A stretch of DNA of 19,402 nt, taken from JANYJJ01 sp038241115 (GTDB taxonomy: Bacteria > Pseudomonadota > Gammaproteobacteria > Burkholderiales > Burkholderiaceae_C). This document shows, piece after piece, positions 15,551 to 19,402 of the stretch. A program made the translations under genes and the position numbers. Each line of letters starts with the position of its first letter. Positions within the stretch are counted from its first letter, which is position 1. Under the pieces are notes generated by a model. It worked only from the letters and a program-made list of their open reading frames with translations. It did no database searches and was not told the origin of the DNA. The stretch is taken from contig JBBRGA010000066.1 in assembly GCA_038241115.1 (NCBI GenBank), positions 1 to 19,402 on the forward strand, read 5' to 3'.

Positions 15551-16381
15551 CTATTTGCTTCCCCAGATCGGCATGTTCAACCACCAGCCCCACCACTCCG
15601 GCCACGCGCCTGTCCAGAAAGGTCCGCTGATGACGATGCACAGTGCGGAGAACCAAACTGCCGCCAGCGCCAGGAACAGCCCCAAACGGTGGATGCCCAG
15701 CGTGCCGACCGAGTAACCAATGAAGTCGCGGAAGAAAGTGTCTTCGTGCTCTGGTGTCTTGACCACTTCACCCCGACCTGGGTTGGTTGCTGACAACACC
15801 AATCCGCCGTGCATCGACAAGGCCAATACGGTCGCAAAGAACAGCGTGACCGCAATCATGTGTGCGGGGTTGTAGTGAAAGTGCAGGTATTGATAACCGG
15901 TGTTGCTGACCCAGTCGAGGTGGCTGTATATGCCGTAGGGAAACGCATGTCCCCACGCACCCATCAGCAAGGGGCGAATGATTTGCAGAGTGACGTAGGC
16001 CAGGATGGCAAAGCCGAACGCCACGGGCACGTGATAGCCCATTCCCAGCTTTCGGCAAATTTCGACTTCACGAAGCGCCCATGACACAAAAGCACCCACG
16101 GCGCAGATCGTGATGATTTGCCACAAGCCGCCTTCAAGCATGGGCGCGAAGCGCAAGCCGTAGGCCAGGTCGGGCGGTGCCACGTTGATTTGCCACAAAT
16201 TCCAAGTGGGGCCCATGGCCGCACTCCAGAGAATCATGACGGTTCCCAGAATCGAAAAGAACGCGGTGGTGACGCCGAAGAAACCAACATAAAACGGCCC
16301 CAACCAGAAGTCGAACAAGTCACCTCCTACGAGGGTTCCTCCGCGCACTCGGTACTTGCGCTCAAAGCTCAGCATGGCCAT
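15551..16381 (-). CDS. pufL: Photosynthetic reaction centre L subunit
   Basis: Five-helix core subunit of the type II reaction centre, 276 residues. It opens with the highly conserved ALLSFERKYRVRGG-type N-terminus (here AMLSFERKYRVRGG) and FDFWLGPFYVGFFGV. Ligands, counting the initiator Met: His154 (SHLDW), His174 (NPAHMI, special pair), His191 (MHGGL) and His231 (IHRLGL) for pigments and iron, with Glu213, Asp214 and Ser224 of the QB proton path (HEDTFFRDFIGYS). The ATG at 16381 has GGAGG 7 nt upstream. The gene lies 145 nt after pufA and 160 nt before pufM. Confidence 0.98.
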   Translation of the reverse strand: MAMLSFERKYRVRGGTLVGGDLFDFWLGPFYVGFFGVTTAFFSILGTVMILWSAAMGPTWNLWQINVAPPDLAYGLRFAPMLEGGLWQIITICAVGAFVSWALREVEICRKLGMGYHVPVAFGFAILAYVTLQIIRPLLMGAWGHAFPYGIYSHLDWVSNTGYQYLHFHYNPAHMIAVTLFFATVLALSMHGGLVLSATNPGRGEVVKTPEHEDTFFRDFIGYSVGTLGIHRLGLFLALAAVWFSALCIVISGPFWTGAWPEWWGWWLNMPIWGSK

Positions 16382-16512
16382 GTTGTGTCCTCCGACCGGT
16401 CTACCGTGTTTGACGACGATGACGGCTCTAGGGTAAGTAATTGGGTAGAAAAGTATTCAGGGAAGTTGGCAGACGTGGCGTTCAACTTGACCCGCGCGCG
16501 TCCGCCTGTAGA

Positions 16513-16528
16513 AACAGCCTGAGCTGTT
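16513..16528 (-). promoter_or_regulatory. pufA-pufL intercistronic hairpin overlapping the pufA stop codon
   Basis: AACAGC and GCTGTT form a perfect 6-bp stem with a 4-nt loop, starting within the pufA stop codon. In Rhodobacter, hairpins at this place protect the antenna part of the puf mRNA from decay and give the excess of LH1 over reaction centre; the same role is likely here. It is followed by only a short T-tract. Confidence 0.5.
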
Positions 16529-16718
16529 ACTTCGAAGGTGGCAATGCAGCGTTTTGTGCTGCCTTCGCGGCTTTCACCGTGTCGGGATGCCAGCTATTGA
16601 TGTTGTAGCGATCACCACTGACTTGAATCAGATGGATGCTCGTAGAAACGATTGCGATCATGAGACCGGTGCCGATGATCGCCTTGCGGGGATCGATAAC
16701 TCGCCAGAATTTCCACAT
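16527..16718 (-). CDS. pufA: Light-harvesting 1 (core antenna) alpha polypeptide
   Basis: Single-span bacteriochlorophyll-binding antenna peptide of 63 residues that forms the ring around the reaction centre. Seen: the N-terminal MWKFWRVIDPRKA, a hydrophobic helix, the bacteriochlorophyll ligand His29 (TSIHLIQ), and a DRYNINSW segment after the helix, close to the usual RFNW. The Lys/Ala-rich C-terminal tail makes it slightly long for the family. A GAGAGGA ribosome binding site precedes the start. It follows the 74-residue protein by 16 nt, instead of following pufB directly as in the classical operon. Confidence 0.95.
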   Translation of the reverse strand: MWKFWRVIDPRKAIIGTGLMIAIVSTSIHLIQVSGDRYNINSWHPDTVKAAKAAQNAALPPSK

Positions 16719-16734
16719 GTTGTATTCCTCTCGT

Positions 16735-16959
16735 TTAAAACAATTCAGACATCACGGTGTAGGCAGCGGTTTTGACACCGTTGAACACCGAGCTCGTGCC
16801 CTCTGCACCAGGCAGTTGGGTACGCCAGTTCTGGCCGCACAGCAGGTAAACCATGGCCATTCCCAAAAAGGCAAGGAAGATCACCACGAAAATACTGCGT
16901 GAGCCCTCAAGAGAGCCTTGAGTCTTTGCGTCGTGCGCCTGAGTGAGTAGATGAGCCAT
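16735..16959 (-). CDS. Unrecognised 74-residue single-span membrane protein between pufB and pufA
   Basis: I do not recognise this gene. It encodes 74 residues: a polar N-terminus of about 20, one membrane helix (about residues 23-41, IFVVIFLAFLGMAMVYLLC), then QNWRTQLPGAEG and an amphipathic-looking C-terminus ending VKTAAYTVMSELF. AGGAGA lies just ahead of the ATG at 16959, among the best ribosome binding sites here, and the spacing to pufB (21 nt) and pufA (16 nt) is tight, so it is almost surely expressed with the antenna genes. By eye, the helix plus WR..LPG resembles the end of LH1 beta (IF...HLLVWIWRPWVPG type), but no histidine is present at the bacteriochlorophyll-binding place. It could be a divergent beta-like paralog, or an accessory RC-LH1 subunit analogous to PufX, protein-U or gamma. 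Confidence refers to it being a real gene. Confidence 0.85.
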   Translation of the reverse strand: MAHLLTQAHDAKTQGSLEGSRSIFVVIFLAFLGMAMVYLLCGQNWRTQLPGAEGTSSVFNGVKTAAYTVMSELF

Positions 16960-16980
16960 AGATTTCTCCTGCTATTTAGT

Positions 16981-17124
16981 TCAGAACCAAGGACGCCAAA
17001 TCCACACCAAGCTGTGGGCAAAAAACGCACCCACGGCCCACAGTAAGTACCCTTGGATGTAGTACTTGTGGAACTCTTGGCACTCGTCGTCCGTCAGTCC
17101 TGACGGATTTACTTTCTCAGCCAT
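16981..17124 (-). CDS. pufB: Light-harvesting 1 (core antenna) beta polypeptide
   Basis: Core antenna peptide of 47 residues pairing with PufA. Seen: the polar N-terminus with LTDDECQEFHKYY (His19 conserved), one helix, the bacteriochlorophyll ligand His37 (FFAHSLVW) and the terminal WIWRPWF signature. The ATG at 17124 is chosen because GGAGGA lies about 9 nt upstream and the N-terminus then matches the family; the ATG at 17181 would add 19 residues containing part of a noncoding dyad. It is the first puf gene, 147 nt after bchZ; no pufQ is present. Confidence 0.96.
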   Translation of the reverse strand: MAEKVNPSGLTDDECQEFHKYYIQGYLLWAVGAFFAHSLVWIWRPWF

Positions 17125-17160
17125 GTTTGAAAGTCCTCCAAACTTGCCTTGCGGCGTATA

Positions 17161-17183
17161 CCGTGGCGCAACATGCGACACGG
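17161..17183. promoter_or_regulatory. Near-perfect dyad upstream of pufB
   Basis: CCGTG-g-CGCA-ACA-TGCG-a-CACGG: 9 of 10 arm positions pair around a 3-nt centre, 37 bp upstream of pufB. It could be an operator or a 5'-leader hairpin. It is close to, but not, the TGT-N12-ACA site of PpsR/CrtJ (the right half reads CAC rather than ACA). Confidence 0.4.
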
Positions 17184-17222
17184 GCTAACCCACGGCTGCA
17201 ACGGAGCAGCAATGGACGGTCA

Positions 17223-17237
17223 CTCAATGCAATTGAG
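17223..17237. promoter_or_regulatory. 15-bp perfect palindrome in the bchZ-pufB spacer
   Basis: CTCAAT-GCA-ATTGAG is a perfect 6-bp inverted repeat with a 3-nt centre, lying between the bchZ stop and pufB. It may be a regulator site for a puf promoter or a small hairpin at the end of bchZ. No clear sigma-70 promoter was identified next to it. Confidence 0.35.
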
Positions 17238-17271
17238 CGATTCGGGCGGAACCCCATCGATGTGACGGCGT

Positions 17272-18756
17272 TCATGAATTGGCGGTGGCCGGTGCGCGGC
17301 CAAACAAGGCGGTGATCTGCACCGCAGTGACTTGCGCAAGACCTTGCGCACGCGCTGCTCGCTCGGCTTGGTCACGCATGCGCTTGGCGGCAGAAATTCG
17401 CACCAGCACGGGCTGGGCTTCGATCAATTCTTCAAGCTGGGCATGGGCTTCGTCGTGCCACGTGACGGCTTGCAGATCTGTACTTCCAGCGACACGGCTT
17501 GGTGTCGCTTCAATCGCGTCCATTTCGCTGGCCTGCGGCAAGATGTGGAACAGCGCGTCAAACAGCGCGTTGCAAAACTCTTGCACGATGTAGGTGGCAC
17601 CTGAGTAGCCCATGAAAGGCGTGCCGGTATGGCGGCGGATGATGGGCAACGGGAACGACGCCGGGATGAACGTGGGCCGCATCATCGATGCGCCGCACTC
17701 GGCGAGATACATGCGCTCGTTGTAGCTGCCGTACATGACCAGAGGCGTTTTTTCCTTCACCAATCGACGTACTTCGTCGTTGTCGGTTTTCTCGCCTGGC
17801 TTGCGAGAAATTGCAAAGTTGCAAGGCATGCCCATCTCATCTTCCAGGAAGTGACGGATGCCGCGGGTGTAGGTTTCATTCGCCACCACTGCGAAGCTCG
17901 CGGTGGCAAAAAAGTCTTGCGTCACCGAGCGCCACAGATCCCAAATGGGTTTGATGGTGGTGTGCTTTTCGCGCTCTATGAAGGGCTCGGGGTCCAAGCC
18001 CAGCAACTCGCCCAACTTGCGCAAAAACTTCGTTGTGCTGTGCAAGCCGATGGGGGCTTGCAAGTAGGGCCGTTCCAGCGCTTCGCACAGCATGCGACCG
18101 AATTCGCGGTACATGCAAATGTTCACGTCGGCTTCAACCAAAAGCGACACATCGGCCACATGGCTGCCGAGCGGAAACACCATGTTCACGTCGCCACCGA
18201 TGCCTTGCACCATGCGTCGAATCTCGGCCAAGTCGCTGGGCGAATTGAAGGTGCCGTAACTGGGTCCGATGATGTTGACGCGTGGTTTCTCTCCTGCCGG
18301 CCGGTCTGCGTACGGCTTGCGCACAGACACCTTCTTCATGCCGTATTCAGACCACAACCAGAACATGGCGCGGTTGGCACATTGCCACTGGTCTTCGTCA
18401 ATGGTGCGGGGCAAGAAACGTTGCAAATTGGTACCGGCGGGCGTCACGCCGCCGCCGATCATTTCTGCGATGGAACCCGTCACCACGACTGATGGGAGAT
18501 CTGGGTCCAGCGCGGCATGCGCACGGCGCATCGAGCCTTCGGTGCCTTCACGGCCCAGTTGTTCTTCGGCCAAACCGGTCACCACGATGGGCAACTCATG
18601 AGGCGGCAGAGCGTCGGTGTAGTGCAGTACCGAAGTGACCGGTAAATTCTCGCAACCCACCGGGCCGTCGATCACCACTTGCAGGCCTTTGATGGCGGTG
18701 AAAACATACACGGCGCCCCAATAGCCGCCTGCTCGATCGTGGTCGAGAACCAACAT
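17272..18756 (-). CDS. bchZ: Chlorophyllide a reductase subunit Z
   Basis: Catalytic subunit, with BchY, of the nitrogenase-like chlorophyllide a reductase (COR) that reduces ring B on the way to bacteriochlorophyll a; BchX supplies electrons. 494 residues from the ATG at 18756. Seen: MLVLDHDRAGGYWGAVYVF at the N-terminus, GPVGCENLPVTSVLHYTDALPPHELP with a conserved cluster-region Cys, IVVTGLAEEQLGREGTEG, GSIAEMIGGG, and the C-terminal TPFMGYSGATYIVQEFCNALFD, all typical of BchZ. A GGGGGG run precedes the start. A longer frame up to 18933 overlaps bchY and its extra 59 residues look non-conserved, so it is rejected. It lies 55 nt after bchY. Confidence 0.96.
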   Translation of the reverse strand: MLVLDHDRAGGYWGAVYVFTAIKGLQVVIDGPVGCENLPVTSVLHYTDALPPHELPIVVTGLAEEQLGREGTEGSMRRAHAALDPDLPSVVVTGSIAEMIGGGVTPAGTNLQRFLPRTIDEDQWQCANRAMFWLWSEYGMKKVSVRKPYADRPAGEKPRVNIIGPSYGTFNSPSDLAEIRRMVQGIGGDVNMVFPLGSHVADVSLLVEADVNICMYREFGRMLCEALERPYLQAPIGLHSTTKFLRKLGELLGLDPEPFIEREKHTTIKPIWDLWRSVTQDFFATASFAVVANETYTRGIRHFLEDEMGMPCNFAISRKPGEKTDNDEVRRLVKEKTPLVMYGSYNERMYLAECGASMMRPTFIPASFPLPIIRRHTGTPFMGYSGATYIVQEFCNALFDALFHILPQASEMDAIEATPSRVAGSTDLQAVTWHDEAHAQLEELIEAQPVLVRISAAKRMRDQAERAARAQGLAQVTAVQITALFGRAPATANS

Positions 18757-18811
18757 CAGACCGACCCCCCGTTTGTGGCGGAAGGACGACGTGCGAAGCC
18801 AGCGAGGGGGC

Positions 18812-19402
18812 TCATACCATTTCCTCGGCTTTGCGCTTCTTGGCCAATTTGATGGCCATGCGGCGTTGGTCGGCCTTGAACTCAGGGCGGTCTTTCGGCA
18901 CGCCGTTGGCGGCTTCCCAAACGCCGGTTGCATGACCAGTTCCTGCGTCGCCGAAGAACTCGCTCATGGACTCAAAGCGGGATTTGTTCGCGATGGCGGC
19001 ATTGATCACGATGGCCAGTGAGCCGGCACCGGCCGGGCCCATCAAGGGGCGAGCCGAGATCAAATTCGTGAAGTACAGCGACGGAATGCGCAGCTCTTTG
19101 GCCGCTTGAACAATCGGCGTGGTGCCGATGGCCAGGTCGGGCTGGAACTCGTGCACCGCGCTCAGGTCTTGTTCCAACGATGCACGGAACTGAACTTTCA
19201 CGCCCTTGGATTGCAGCCACTGGCAATCGGCTTCGTTCCAGGGAGTGCGAGGACAGGCGCTGCCTACATAGCGCAGATCGGCGCCACTTTCCACCAGCAG
19301 GCGACCGACCAACAACTCTGAACCTTCGTAGCCACTCAGCGTGATGCGGCCTTTGATGGGCGACTTGGCGAGTGCAGCTTTGATGGCAGGCAAAAACTTG
19401 TT
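18812..19402 (-). CDS. bchY: Chlorophyllide a reductase subunit Y, C-terminal part
   Basis: Partial: only the last 196 residues are in the window, and the gene continues past the right edge with an open frame there. It encodes the partner of BchZ in chlorophyllide a reductase. Seen: ITLSGYEGSELLVGRLLVESGADLRYVG (split: ITLSGYEGSELLVGRLL then VESGADLRYVG), ACPRTPWNEADCQWL, DLAIGTTPIVQAAKELRIPSLYFTNLISARPLMG-type sequence, and the C-terminal RRMAIKLAKKRKAEEMV. Gene order bchY-bchZ-puf matches other purple bacteria, usually preceded by bchC and bchX. Confidence 0.94.
   Translation of the reverse strand, partial: NKFLPAIKAALAKSPIKGRITLSGYEGSELLVGRLLVESGADLRYVGSACPRTPWNEADCQWLQSKGVKVQFRASLEQDLSAVHEFQPDLAIGTTPIVQAAKELRIPSLYFTNLISARPLMGPAGAGSLAIVINAAIANKSRFESMSEFFGDAGTGHATGVWEAANGVPKDRPEFKADQRRMAIKLAKKRKAEEMV

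Noticed and set aside
16735..16959. Calling the 74-residue protein PufX or a second PufB
   Set aside because: It lacks recognisable PufX sequence and its position differs (PufX follows pufM). The beta-like His ligand is absent, so only a faint resemblance can be claimed.
17125..17271. PpsR/CrtJ site (TGT-N12-ACA) upstream of pufB
   Set aside because: The nearest candidate, within the dyad at 17161-17183, reads CAC instead of ACA; no exact match was found in the spacer.
18757..18933. 59-residue N-terminal extension of BchZ
   Set aside because: It overlaps the bchY coding end in another frame, and the family starts at MLVLDHDRAGG.

Overview
The window is about 19.4 kb of moderately high-GC DNA from a phototrophic purple bacterium. 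The right half is part of a photosynthesis gene cluster: bchY, bchZ, puf genes including a tetraheme pufC, then carotenoid genes of the spheroidene/spheroidenone branch. The gene set (pufC present, crtA/crtC/crtD, no pufQ or pufX) and the protein sequences suggest a betaproteobacterium of the Burkholderiales, such as Rubrivivax, Rhodoferax or Limnohabitans relatives. This placement is by eye, not by search.

Left part (1-8311): the 5' portion of a DHA2-type MFS efflux pump (minus strand, running off the left edge), then a locus that looks like a substrate-uptake unit. It holds a GH5 glycoside hydrolase (minus), a divergent TetR regulator (plus), a TonB-dependent receptor (plus) and a GPH/MelB-type cation symporter (plus). 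A perfect 8-bp inverted repeat sits at the receptor promoter, and a related half-site motif lies in front of the GH5 gene. The set is consistent with regulated uptake and hydrolysis of a glycoside. The GH5 protein resembles glycolipid/steryl-glucoside hydrolases, so the substrate may be a glycolipid or steryl glucoside; that is inference.

Right part (8357-19402, all minus strand): read in transcription order, bchY (partial) - bchZ - pufB - an unrecognised 74-residue membrane protein - pufA - pufL - pufM - pufC - ispH - crtA - crtD - crtC - a DUF2269-like membrane protein. Spacings are short and there are several start/stop overlaps (pufM/pufC ATGA, ispH/crtA GTGA, crtA/crtD 8 bp), so the block is probably one or a few long transcripts. 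BchY and BchZ belong to chlorophyllide a reductase (bacteriochlorophyll synthesis). PufB and PufA form the LH1 antenna, PufL and PufM the reaction-centre core, and PufC the electron-donating cytochrome. IspH supplies isoprenoid precursors for carotenoids and the phytyl tail. CrtC, CrtD and CrtA are late carotenoid enzymes.

The most unusual point is the 74-residue single-span protein encoded between pufB and pufA, where the classical operon has nothing. It has a strong ribosome binding site, and its membrane segment and WR..LPG tail faintly resemble an LH1 beta polypeptide without the bacteriochlorophyll-binding histidine. Other points are a long crtD/crtC reading-frame overlap (real, or a frameshift), a 160-nt pufL-pufM spacer with two hairpins, and the possible two-site TetR operator in the hydrolase/receptor locus. 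No rRNA, tRNA, insertion sequence or CRISPR array was seen.
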